Translations under genes and position numbers: made by a program
The notes under the pieces: generated by a model
The model's database searches: none
What the model was told of the DNA's origin: nothing
What the model saw: the letters and a program-made list of their open reading frames with translations, nothing else
NCBI GenBank assembly: GCA_002388905.1
Contig: DGNJ01000075.1
Location: 5,685 to 69,684, forward strand
Source of the DNA: Cellvibrionales bacterium UBA4495
Lineage (GTDB): Bacteria > Pseudomonadota > Gammaproteobacteria > Pseudomonadales > Porticoccaceae
Reading direction: 5' to 3'
Length of the DNA stretch: 64,000 bases
Shown here: piece by piece, positions 36,861 through 45,054 of the stretch
Position numbering within the stretch: position 1 is the stretch's first letter
Layout of the letters: every line of letters starts with the position of its first letter

Positions 36861-37622
36861 ATGGATCTGCAACTCAAAGGCAAAGTGGCATTGATAACCG
36901 GTTCAAGCAAGGGTATTGGCCTGGAAATGGCTCTGACCCTGGCCGAGGAAGGCTGCAACATCGGCGTGTGCGCAAGACATCAGGACGAGGTGGATGCCGC
37001 CGTTAAGGCGATAAGCGCCAAAGGCGTTAAGGCCCATGGCGATGTGGTCGATATCACTGACTCCCAGTCCTACGAGTCCTGGATCGGCAATTGCGCGGAT
37101 AAACTGGGTGGTGTGGATATATTCATTGCCAACGCCAGTGCTGGGGGCGCCGACACCAGTGAGAATGGTTGGCGGCAGAATTTCGAGACGGACATCCTGG
37201 CCACCTGGCGTGGTGTCAATGCTGTATTGCCCTACCTCGAGAAGTCCGATTGCCCCTCGATTATCACCATGTCGTCCACGGCTGCCCTCGAAGTCTTTGC
37301 CGGTCCCGTTCCCTTTGGGGCAATGAAGGCGGCGCTGCTTAATTACACGGGCAATCTGGCCAATGAACTGGCTCCCAAGGGGATTCGCGTAAATGCAGTC
37401 AGTCCCGGCCCAATATTCATCAAAGACGGTGCCTGGGACCAAATTAAACAGGCCGCGCCAGAGGTCTACGAGGGAACCCGAGACAGTATTCCCATGGGTC
37501 GGCTGGGTACGGCAGAAGAAGTAGCTAATCAGGTGGCCTTTCTGGTAAGCCCTCGCGCCTCTTTTACCACGGGCACCAATATTGTGATCGACGGCGGTTT
37601 TACCAAGCGTCTGCACTATTGA
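36861..37622 (+). CDS. SDR-family protein lacking the catalytic tyrosine
   Basis: A 253-residue SDR fold: TGSSKGIG (13-20), NASAG in place of NNAG, and Ser139 in MSSTAALEVF. The catalytic YxxxK reads FGAMK (F152, K156), so the proton-donating Tyr is Phe; the codon is TTT, read directly from the sequence. The rest, including VNAVSPGPI and IVIDGGFTKRLHY, is normal. It may be an SDR with altered chemistry or a non-redox role such as a hydratase or decarboxylase partner. It is 70 bases after the acyl-CoA dehydrogenase pair. Confidence 0.85.
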   Translation: MDLQLKGKVALITGSSKGIGLEMALTLAEEGCNIGVCARHQDEVDAAVKAISAKGVKAHGDVVDITDSQSYESWIGNCADKLGGVDIFIANASAGGADTSENGWRQNFETDILATWRGVNAVLPYLEKSDCPSIITMSSTAALEVFAGPVPFGAMKAALLNYTGNLANELAPKGIRVNAVSPGPIFIKDGAWDQIKQAAPEVYEGTRDSIPMGRLGTAEEVANQVAFLVSPRASFTTGTNIVIDGGFTKRLHY

Positions 37623-37632
37623 GGATACGCTG

Positions 37633-37661
37633 GGTGGCCGTCATCGCAGAGAGCGGCCACC
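37633..37661 (+). terminator. Hairpin downstream of the catabolic run ending at 37622
   Basis: Stem GGTGGCCG/CGGCCACC with a 13-nt loop, 10 bases after the stop. There is almost no T-run, so termination here is uncertain. Confidence 0.35.
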
Positions 37662-38176
37662 TTCAGCGGCTCGGCCAGTTCAAATCGTGTTAACGGCCAA
37701 CCGGGTTATTGTGGTGGGCGGTTTCGAAACGACTGTGGACCAGCAATCGGTGCTGCCCGCTGCAAACAACCTCCTGCCGTATCTTCCCTGGTTTAACACG
37801 GGCCGTCTCCAATGGCGCTAGGATAAAACTGCCGGCTCGTTTCAGGGGCAAGTGTTGCCACGGAAGAGCGCCACCTGCCCCTGGCCTGCCGCCGCCGGGA
37901 AGAACAACGGGTACTTTGACCACCTCCAAATGAGCCCTGTTCTGAACGTCACCCGGATCCCACTTCAGGCGTTCATGGTTGCTGTCAAAAAAATTGCAGG
38001 TTCTGGTGAATTTACTTGAAGTCGGTGGGTCTAATCGGAAAGAAAGGTGTTTCCAGGAAAAAACGAATACCAACTAAGTAGTAAGACAAATAATGATTTG
38101 TGGCGGAAACAATCATAAAAATTCTCGGAATTATCCCCGGGGTATTTCATCAACGTGGAATGAATGAGGGCATATT
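37662..38176. other. 515-bp region without a supported gene
   Basis: A minus-strand ORF (37690-38073, 127 codons) is open but shows no known domain and no ribosome-binding site. The stretch just before 38177 is A+T-rich and probably holds the promoter of the next gene. Confidence 0.4.
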
Positions 38177-38743
38177 TTGGCTTCTCGAAAAGTGTCTATG
38201 TACGGTATCTCACGGATTGATGATTATCTTTATCGCACCCACGCGTGGCGGGTTAGCCTGTGTCGCCGCGGTAAGCGCTATGTCAGGAATTTTGCCGATA
38301 AGAAATACGGCGGCAAAAGCAAGGCATTGCGGTCTGCGAAACAGTTTCGGGACGAACTGCTGGATAAATATCCACCATTGACCCGAAAGGAGTTCTCCAT
38401 GAGCCCGAGGCAGAACAACAAATCCGGAATCACCGGTGTTTATTGTTACCCGAAGAAATACTGGCTCAAGGACGGTACAGAGAAAGAATGTTGGTACTGG
38501 GAGGCAAACTGGCCTTTGGGTCCTGGCGAAAGTGCCAGGGCAAGATTTTCCGTAAACCAGTACGGCGAGGATATTGCCCGTCATATGGCCATACGTGCCC
38601 GGGAAGAGGGCATGAAGAAGGTGGAGGGTTTTTTCTGGGCTTCGGAAAAGGCTGTGCACCGGACGAAAGAAAAAGGCAGACAACGGTCGCCGGGAATGGA
38701 TAGACGCTCCCGTTCGGCGAAAGCGTCTTCCAGGATTGCGTAG
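38177..38743 (+). CDS. AP2/ERF-domain-like DNA-binding protein
   Basis: A 188-residue basic protein. Residues about 80-140 (NKSGITGVYCYPKKYW...WYWEANWP...ARFSVNQYGEDIARHMAIRAREE) have the AP2 pattern: a three-strand sheet with G-V and W-x-A residues followed by an amphipathic helix. Bacterial and phage AP2 domains occur in homing endonucleases, integrases and small regulators; no nuclease motif is visible here. The N-terminal RVSLCRRGKRYVRNFADKKYGGKSKAL may be a second, weaker copy of the fold. Start is TTG at 38177 behind GAGGG. Single gene with Lys/Arg-rich composition unlike its neighbours. Confidence 0.65.
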   Translation: MASRKVSMYGISRIDDYLYRTHAWRVSLCRRGKRYVRNFADKKYGGKSKALRSAKQFRDELLDKYPPLTRKEFSMSPRQNNKSGITGVYCYPKKYWLKDGTEKECWYWEANWPLGPGESARARFSVNQYGEDIARHMAIRAREEGMKKVEGFFWASEKAVHRTKEKGRQRSPGMDRRSRSAKASSRIA

Positions 38744-38879
38744 CTCTCCCTTAATTGGTTGGCAACATATTAGCGACGCGGTAACCGCAAAATCAACGGT
38801 GCTTTGATTGCGCCCCCCTCAGAACTAAATCCCCAAACACGTAGACGCCCCTGTCGGCGGGTCCGCTCGGGCAGGCTGT

Positions 38880-38906
38880 AAAAAGACAAGGCCCCGCAGG
38901 GCCTTG
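38880..38906 (-). terminator. Rho-independent terminator of the seven-gene minus-strand operon
   Basis: Perfect 8-bp stem CAAGGCCC/GGGCCTTG (38887-38906) with a 4-nt loop, followed on the minus strand by TCTTTTT, a few bases past the Rieske oxygenase stop. Confidence 0.85.
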
Positions 38907-38910
38907 TTGG

Positions 38911-40296
38911 TTACGCCTTGAGATACTTGTCCAGAGTCTGGTGGAGGTGCCGGATCCGGCTCTCCTGATAACTCGCCAGGCTGACCTTTCCCTTGTGGGA
39001 TGCTTTCATGCCGCGCTGGACCGACGGCATATTGCTGTCGTCCTGGTCGAAAACGGGTCCCAGGGCACCCAGTTCCTGGGCATTGGCGAAGGGCTCGTCG
39101 TCCGCAAGCCGGTGTACCGGCGCCGCCGGCGGCCGTTCGGCACCCTTCGGGTAACGCATCAGGATCATCACGTCGAAGAGGCAAGTCTCGTGATCGTCGC
39201 CGTTGGGGATAAACCGGTAGACGATATTACCGTGGTACCCGATCCAGACCTGGAAGTTGGGGAACAGGCTGTAGAGGATGGCATCCTCCAGCTCCGCCAT
39301 GGTGGCTTCGGGAAACTTCTCGTTGGCGGCCTCCTCGAACACCTCGCGGTTGGCCTCTGCCACAAATTTTCGGGCGGTGAGATCGTCCGGCATATCGAGG
39401 CCTTCGGCGCTGTCCTTGCCCATGCGACCGGAAAGCTCGAGAATATCCCGCATGATGTCTTCTTCCGTGATACCGCTCAGGTGCGGGCTGGGCACGCCCA
39501 TGGGTGTTACCGAGCGACTGACGTTGTCGCCGAAAGTGTCATATTGGGAGTTGGCGTCCCCGGTAAAGGTGAGGATTTGCTGATGGGTCTCGACGGTGTG
39601 GAAGGACTCCATGAAAGCCTCGGCGCCCACCTTCCAGTTGCACTGTACGACACGCTGGACATGGACTGCCTTGTAGTAATCGTGCAGGGGGAAGCGTTCG
39701 AAGTGCTTGGGCATGACACCCATGTACTCTTCCAGTGAAGGGGCATTCCGGTCGAAGTTGATAAAGACGAAGCCGCCCCAGGTATCCACCTTGACCTCTG
39801 GAAGACTCATGTCCCGCCCTTTCAGATGACGAAAATCCCACTCACAGGGAATGCCCTTGAACTTTCCCTGAAGATCCCAGGTGGCGCCGTGGAACGGACA
39901 GCGGAACTCGTTGACACAGCCGCTTTCGTTACGCAGCATCCGGCCGCGGTGGAGGCAGGAGTTGATAAAGCCGCGGATCTTGTTGTCTTCCGACCGGGTG
40001 ATAAGCACGGACTCGTCGTGGATCTCGTAGATAAAGTGATCCCCCGGTTCGGGAATGTCCTCTTCCCGGCAGGCCATCTGCCACACCTTCGACCACATTT
40101 TCTGCTTTTCGGCCTCGTGGAACTCCCGGGACAGATACCGGCTGACATCAAGGTCCTCGTCCCCCATGTAGGGGCATGTGTTTTCCCGCAGGTAAGCGGG
40201 GACATCCACTTCTTCCAGATCCAGCAGTTCCTGCCAGGAGGTGCCGGGACAGCGGACGTCATCGCCTTGCTCTCGCTCTTTGTTGGGTTTAGCCAT
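38911..40296 (-). CDS. Rieske non-haem iron oxygenase, large (alpha) subunit
   Basis: A 461-residue ring-hydroxylating-type oxygenase. The Rieske [2Fe-2S] site is C114-x-H116 in SCLHRGRML and C133-x2-H136 in RCPFHGATW. The mononuclear iron ligands H233 and H238 are in FMESFHTVETHQQ; the third (Asp) lies in the C-terminal half. The catalytic domain is of the large alpha type. No beta subunit, ferredoxin or reductase is encoded beside it. It is the last gene of the seven-gene operon, 40 bases after the thiolase-like gene, and would insert oxygen into the pathway substrate. Confidence 0.93.
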   Translation of the reverse strand: MAKPNKEREQGDDVRCPGTSWQELLDLEEVDVPAYLRENTCPYMGDEDLDVSRYLSREFHEAEKQKMWSKVWQMACREEDIPEPGDHFIYEIHDESVLITRSEDNKIRGFINSCLHRGRMLRNESGCVNEFRCPFHGATWDLQGKFKGIPCEWDFRHLKGRDMSLPEVKVDTWGGFVFINFDRNAPSLEEYMGVMPKHFERFPLHDYYKAVHVQRVVQCNWKVGAEAFMESFHTVETHQQILTFTGDANSQYDTFGDNVSRSVTPMGVPSPHLSGITEEDIMRDILELSGRMGKDSAEGLDMPDDLTARKFVAEANREVFEEAANEKFPEATMAELEDAILYSLFPNFQVWIGYHGNIVYRFIPNGDDHETCLFDVMILMRYPKGAERPPAAPVHRLADDEPFANAQELGALGPVFDQDDSNMPSVQRGMKASHKGKVSLASYQESRIRHLHQTLDKYLKA

Positions 40297-40336
40297 GGGG
40301 TAACCTCCCTAGATGATTATCGAATTGGGCCGCCGC

Positions 40337-41479
40337 TCAGGTGGTGACAATATTGACACCACTGACGCCCGGCGCGCCGTATACATGGGTATAGCCCACT
40401 GCGGGCTTGCCGGGTACCTGGTGAGACCCGGCTTCGCCCCGCAGTTGCAGGCAGACTTCATAGACCTGGCGCAGACCCGAGGCACCCACGGGTTCGCCGT
40501 TGGCGAGGCAGCCGCCGTCGGTGTTGATGGGCAGCCTGCCGTCGATGCGGGTGACGCCTTCGCGTAGCAACTTTTCCTGTTCGCCGTGCTCGCAAAAGCC
40601 GTTTTCGGCCATGTGGATGATTTCGGTTCCGCTGTCCGTATCCTGCAGTTGCAATACGTCCACATCTTCCGGCCCCAGGCCCGACAACTCGAAGGCGGCC
40701 CTGGACGCGGTCACCGTGGGTGCGTCGGCGACCTCCATGGCCTGTGACGGACTGAAGACCTCGAAGCTGCCGTAGTGTCGGGTGCGCACGGCAGCGGCCT
40801 TGAGGAAAAGGGGCTTGCGGGTGAACTGCCGCGCTTTGTCGGCATTACACAGAATCAGCGCCGCCCCGCCTTCGCCGGGATTGCAGAACATGTACTTGCG
40901 CAGCGGGTTGCTGACCATCGGCGACGTGGCGATTTCCTCGTAGGACAGGGCGCGGGTGCGCCAGGCCAGGGGGTTCAGGGAGCCGTTCTGAAAAGCCTTC
41001 TCGGCCACCCTCACCAGGGCGTCCTCGGTGATACCGTGATCGTGCATGTAGCGCTGGATCTTCATGGCAAAGAACTGGGTGGTGAGCATCAGGCCGGTTT
41101 CGCCGTACCAGTCGCCCAGGCCCCAATCCCTAGGACGCGGATTGAAGGCGCCGCGCGGATGCTTGTCGAATCCCACCACGACGCCCATGTCGTATTCCCC
41201 GGACTTGATGGCCGTATAGGCCGCGTGCAGGGAACTGCCGCCGGTGGCGCACCCGTTCCAGACATTGGTGAACTGCAGGCCTGTCAAGCCCAGTTCATTG
41301 ACCAGGGAATCGGCGTTGCCGGCATCCTGGCTGCCGCCGTAGGCGAACTGCATCTGCTCCCAGGTCAGGCCCGCGTCTGCGAGCGCCTCACGCACCGCGA
41401 CGGCTCCCTGTTGAAGCCCCGAAAGGGATTCGGTGCGGCCGAACCTGTGAAGGCCCATGCCGATGATTGCTACTTCCAT
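40337..41479 (-). CDS. Thiolase-like protein (SCP-x/Ltp2-type), missing parts of the thiolase triad
   Basis: A 380-residue thiolase-superfamily protein. The nucleophile-region Cys is C77 in NGCATGGSSLHAA. The usual GHPxGASG loop reads NGEPVGASG, so the catalytic His is Glu, and the second Cys of the C-terminal CGGPG motif is absent (YGAPGVSGV). It therefore probably does not perform ordinary thiolysis; the same losses occur in Ltp2-type aldolases, which work with DUF35 partners in steroid side-chain cleavage. The DUF35 gene lies immediately upstream (28-base gap), supporting such a pair. Confidence 0.85.
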   Translation of the reverse strand: MEVAIIGMGLHRFGRTESLSGLQQGAVAVREALADAGLTWEQMQFAYGGSQDAGNADSLVNELGLTGLQFTNVWNGCATGGSSLHAAYTAIKSGEYDMGVVVGFDKHPRGAFNPRPRDWGLGDWYGETGLMLTTQFFAMKIQRYMHDHGITEDALVRVAEKAFQNGSLNPLAWRTRALSYEEIATSPMVSNPLRKYMFCNPGEGGAALILCNADKARQFTRKPLFLKAAAVRTRHYGSFEVFSPSQAMEVADAPTVTASRAAFELSGLGPEDVDVLQLQDTDSGTEIIHMAENGFCEHGEQEKLLREGVTRIDGRLPINTDGGCLANGEPVGASGLRQVYEVCLQLRGEAGSHQVPGKPAVGYTHVYGAPGVSGVNIVTT

Positions 41480-41507
41480 TCCAGACTCCGTCGTTCAGTA
41501 GGGCTTG

Positions 41508-41945
41508 TCAGGCGTTTTCGCTGTCGGCGCGGCGAAACGCGAAGATGACGATCTCGTTGCCGGCCTCGTCTTTGCGGAATGGCTCTATGACCAGTTGCAT
41601 GGGCATGCCGATCTCGAGCTCGTCCGGCTGGTTTTCCAGAAGCCGCGACTCGACCCGGACTCCACCGGGCATTTCCACGTAGCCGACCCCGTAGGGACGG
41701 AAGGTTTCTTCCGTTTCATCGCTGTTGTAGGGCGTTTTGGGCATAAAGCTTTGAATCGTCCAGGTCCACAGGGTTCCATGGTCGCCGAGTGTTACAACCT
41801 CGGTATCGCTGCCACTGCACTTGCGGCATTCCCTTTGGGCCGGGAAAGCCGTTTCCCCGCAATTTTTGCAGCGACTGCCAAGTAATTGCGGCTGTTCCGC
41901 GGGCCAGCTAAACAAGCCTTCCTGAATGGGTACCTGATGTGTCAT
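41508..41945 (-). CDS. DUF35 OB-fold protein with zinc ribbon (thiolase/aldolase partner)
   Basis: A 145-residue protein: an N-terminal zinc ribbon with CKNC and CRKC (residues about 26-44) followed by an OB-fold (GTLWTWTIQSF, YGVGYVEMPGGVRVESRL, MPMQLVIEPF). DUF35 proteins form complexes with thiolase-like enzymes, for example the DUF35 domain of ChsH2 with Ltp2. The start at 41945 is behind AGAGGG; a longer frame would run back into the E3 gene. It is 10 bases after the E3 stop, so the lipoamide complex and the thiolase-like pair are co-transcribed. Confidence 0.88.
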   Translation of the reverse strand: MTHQVPIQEGLFSWPAEQPQLLGSRCKNCGETAFPAQRECRKCSGSDTEVVTLGDHGTLWTWTIQSFMPKTPYNSDETEETFRPYGVGYVEMPGGVRVESRLLENQPDELEIGMPMQLVIEPFRKDEAGNEIVIFAFRRADSENA

Positions 41946-41955
41946 TGCGTGCCCT

Positions 41956-43353
41956 CTATTGGTGGATGGCAATGCCCAGGCTGTCCAGCACCGCCTCATG
42001 CATGGATTCCGACAGCGTTGGATGGGCAAAGACGGTGTGCATGAGTTCCGCTTCGGTGGCTTCCATCTGCCGGGCAATGCCGAACCCCTGGATCTGTTCG
42101 GTAACCTCGGGTCCTATCATATGGGCGCCCAGCAACTCGCCGGTGGCGTCGTCGAAGACAGTCTTCACGAGCCCTTCGCTGTCGGCGATGGCCAGTGCCT
42201 TGCCATTGGCGCTCAGTCTGAAACGGCCGATTCTGAGGGTGTGCCCCCCGGCCCGGGCCTGCTCCTCGGTCAGGCCGACACTGGCCACCTGCGGCCGGCA
42301 ATAGGTGCAGGCGGGAATCCGGGTCTTGTCCAGCGGGTGAGCCCCTTCGACACCGGCAATGCGCTCGACACAGTACACAGCCTCATGGCTCGCCTTGTGG
42401 GCGAGCCAGGGGGGGCCGGCCACATCGCCAATGGCATAGAGACCCACCAGATTGGTGCGGCAATTTTCGGTGGTGGTGATAAATCCCCTGTCGGTAGCGA
42501 CGCCCAGATCTTCGAGGCCCAGATTATCGATATTACCCGTGATACCCACTGCCAGAATGACGCGGTCAACGGTCAGCGTTTGTTCGCCGGCGGGACCTTT
42601 GAGAGAGGCCGTGACTTCGTTATCCCCGGTTTTCAGGTTGTCCACCGTTGTGCCGGTATGGATATCGATACCGCGCCGCTTAAAGGTTTCGTGCGCGAAT
42701 GCGGAGATTTCCGGGTCTTCCATGGGCAGGATACGATCCACCGCTTCCACCAGGGTCACGTCACTGCCCAGGTCGCCGTAGAGACTGGCAAATTCGACGC
42801 CGATGGCACCCGCGCCGATCACCAGCAGGCGTTCGGGCAGGGCATCGGGAATCATTGCTTCCCGGGAACCCCAGACCCGGTCGCCATCGATAGGGATACC
42901 GGGCAGGCTCCGGGGGCGCGCGCCGGTGGCGAGAATAATATGGTCGGCCTTGTAAACCCTCTCGGCGCCCTTGTTGTCGGTAACGGTAAGCTCACACTTG
43001 TCGCTGACTTTCGCGTCACCCTCGATAACGGCGATGCCGTTTTTCTTCATCAGGTAGCCGATTCCCTGGCTGAGGCGATCGGCCACGGCCCGGCTGTGGC
43101 GCACCAGCTTGCCGATATCGAAACGGAGATTATCGACACTGAACCCGAAGGTTTCTGCATTCTGGAACGTATGTGCGACTTCGGCGCCGCGGAGCAGGGC
43201 CTTGGTGGGAATGCAGCCCCAATTCAGGCAGATACCGCCCAGGTGTTCGCGTTCCACCAGTGCCGTTTTAAAGCCAAGTTGCGCGGCACGGATGGCTGCC
43301 ACGTAACCACCGGGCCCGCCGCCGACCACCATCAGGTCAAACTGTGTCGTCAT
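41956..43353 (-). CDS. lpdA: Dihydrolipoamide dehydrogenase (E3)
   Basis: A 465-residue FAD disulfide oxidoreductase. The FAD motif VVGGGPGGYVAA, the redox disulfide in GGICLNWGCIPTKALL, the NAD domain LLVIGAGAIGVEFA and the C-terminal AHPTLSES (His-Glu pair nearby) are complete. It reoxidises the E2 lipoyl group using NAD. There is no N-terminal lipoyl domain. The start at 43353 (MTTQFDLMVVGGG) is chosen over a frame extended by 36 codons. It is the dedicated E3 of the complex encoded upstream, 160 bases after the E2 stop. Confidence 0.94.
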   Translation of the reverse strand: MTTQFDLMVVGGGPGGYVAAIRAAQLGFKTALVEREHLGGICLNWGCIPTKALLRGAEVAHTFQNAETFGFSVDNLRFDIGKLVRHSRAVADRLSQGIGYLMKKNGIAVIEGDAKVSDKCELTVTDNKGAERVYKADHIILATGARPRSLPGIPIDGDRVWGSREAMIPDALPERLLVIGAGAIGVEFASLYGDLGSDVTLVEAVDRILPMEDPEISAFAHETFKRRGIDIHTGTTVDNLKTGDNEVTASLKGPAGEQTLTVDRVILAVGITGNIDNLGLEDLGVATDRGFITTTENCRTNLVGLYAIGDVAGPPWLAHKASHEAVYCVERIAGVEGAHPLDKTRIPACTYCRPQVASVGLTEEQARAGGHTLRIGRFRLSANGKALAIADSEGLVKTVFDDATGELLGAHMIGPEVTEQIQGFGIARQMEATEAELMHTVFAHPTLSESMHEAVLDSLGIAIHQ

Positions 43354-43513
43354 GAAATATCCTTGAATGCGTTCACAATGGTCTCCCGCTCCTGCCCCCA
43401 ACCAGCCCGTCACGTCCCGCCTGTCGAAGTGAAGGCGCGGGACAGGCCTCCTGCAAGGCACGTTCTTTTATGCCCGGGCTGAGCTTTCCAGCGTCGGCAT
43501 TAATCCCTATGGT

Positions 43514-45052
43514 TTATCCCAGCATGGTGGCCGGTTGTTGCAGGTACCCTTTGAGGACACTCAAAAACCGCGCCGCCACTGCGCCATCGATAATACGGTG
43601 GTCGCTGGACAGTGACAGGTTTACTACTGTGACGGACTTGAGTTCACCGTCCCGTATCACAGGTTTTGGCTCACTGCCGCCGATGGCGAGGATCGCCGCC
43701 TGGGGCGGGTTGATGATGGCATCGAACTGCTTGATACCGAACATCCCCAGGTTGGACACACTGAACGTACCGCCCTGGAATTCCTCGGACTTGAGCCTGC
43801 CGAGCTTGGCGCGGGTTGCCAGGTCGCGCACTTCATTGGAGATGGCGATAAGCCCCTTGCGGTTGGCGCCTTTGACGATAGGCGTAATCAGGCCTTCGTC
43901 CAGGGCTACGGCAACGGCAATATCCGCATCGGAAAACTGGCGGATGACCTCGCCGTCGAACTGCACGTTGAGGGCCGGCACCTTCATCAGTGCGCTCGCA
44001 CAGGCCTTGACGATAAAGTCATTGACCGAGACCTTGACATCGGTGTTGGCGTCATTGATTTGCTTGCGGGCCGCCAGCAGGTCGTCGATTTCGGCGTCGA
44101 TCTGGACCCGGTAATGGGGCGCGGTCTGCTTGGATTGCTGGAGCCGCGCGGCAATGGTCTTGCGCATGCCCGTCAGGGGCGCCTCTTCGAAGGCCGGTGC
44201 CGCTTCTTCGGCGGGTACGCCTGCCCGGGGGGCGGCTGATCCCTTGCCCTTGAGGGCCGCGGCAGCCTCCACATCAGCTTTGCAGACCCGCCCCCGATCA
44301 CCGCTTACACGGCATTCGTCCAGGTGTATGCCCAGTTCCCGGGCCAGTCGCCGTGCCACCGGCGTGGCGCGTACGGCACTGTCATCGCGAACCGGTGCCC
44401 GGCTGGCACTGCGTGCGGGCGCGGGCCCGGGCAGTTCGCCGCCGACGGCCGCCACCGCCTTTTCCAGATCCGCCTTGGTGACCCGCTCGTGCCGGCCGGT
44501 GGCCTTGACGTTATGCAGGTTGACTCCCAGATCCCTTGCCAGGCGCCGTGCCACGGGGGTGGCGGCAATGTGACTGTCGTCCTCGCCCCTGGCCAGAGCG
44601 CTCAGGTCGGCGGACTTTCCGGCGGGGACGGCTTTCAGGGCATGACTGCTGTCGGGCTGGTCCGGTTCGGGTGCCGGGGCTTCCCGGGTTTTGGTTTCGG
44701 GCGCTGGTTCGGCTGGCGCACCAGCCGTTTCGGCTTCCAGTTCGGCGGCGGCTTCCTCGCCGGAAAAATTCCGGACGAACCTGTCAATATCGGCGTCCGG
44801 GGTTTTGGCGCCGGCCAGGACACCCAGCAGGCTGCCTACGGTCAGTGTCTCCCCGGGCTGGGCGACGATCCGTCGCAGTACGCCCCCCGTGTGGGATGTC
44901 AGGGTATTGACGATCTTGCTGGTTTCTATATCCACCAGGTCGTCGCCGGCCTTGACTTTCTCCCCCTCCGACTTGTGCCACTCACTGATGACTCCCTCGG
45001 CCATCTCCATGCCCCACTTGGGCATGGCAATCGCTTGAATTTCATCCGCCAT
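43514..45052 (-). CDS. 2-oxoacid/acetoin dehydrogenase complex E2 with two E3-binding domains
   Basis: A 512-residue dihydrolipoamide acyltransferase. Residues 1-80 are a lipoyl domain with the attachment Lys46 in IETSKI, the AcoC-style wording. Two peripheral-subunit-binding domains follow, at about 164-199 (ATPVARRLARDLG) and 229-264 (ATPVARRLARELG), joined by Ala/Pro-rich linkers; most E2 proteins have one. The catalytic domain starts near 285 and ends with DHRIIDGA, the active-site His-Asp motif. It transfers the acyl group made by E1 to CoA. Its start lies two bases after the E1b stop. Confidence 0.93.
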   Translation of the reverse strand: MADEIQAIAMPKWGMEMAEGVISEWHKSEGEKVKAGDDLVDIETSKIVNTLTSHTGGVLRRIVAQPGETLTVGSLLGVLAGAKTPDADIDRFVRNFSGEEAAAELEAETAGAPAEPAPETKTREAPAPEPDQPDSSHALKAVPAGKSADLSALARGEDDSHIAATPVARRLARDLGVNLHNVKATGRHERVTKADLEKAVAAVGGELPGPAPARSASRAPVRDDSAVRATPVARRLARELGIHLDECRVSGDRGRVCKADVEAAAALKGKGSAAPRAGVPAEEAAPAFEEAPLTGMRKTIAARLQQSKQTAPHYRVQIDAEIDDLLAARKQINDANTDVKVSVNDFIVKACASALMKVPALNVQFDGEVIRQFSDADIAVAVALDEGLITPIVKGANRKGLIAISNEVRDLATRAKLGRLKSEEFQGGTFSVSNLGMFGIKQFDAIINPPQAAILAIGGSEPKPVIRDGELKSVTVVNLSLSSDHRIIDGAVAARFLSVLKGYLQQPATMLG

Positions 45053-45054
45053 GA

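Noticed and set aside
37690-38073. 127-codon minus-strand ORF as a gene
   Set aside because: No family resemblance, no ribosome-binding site and no operon context.
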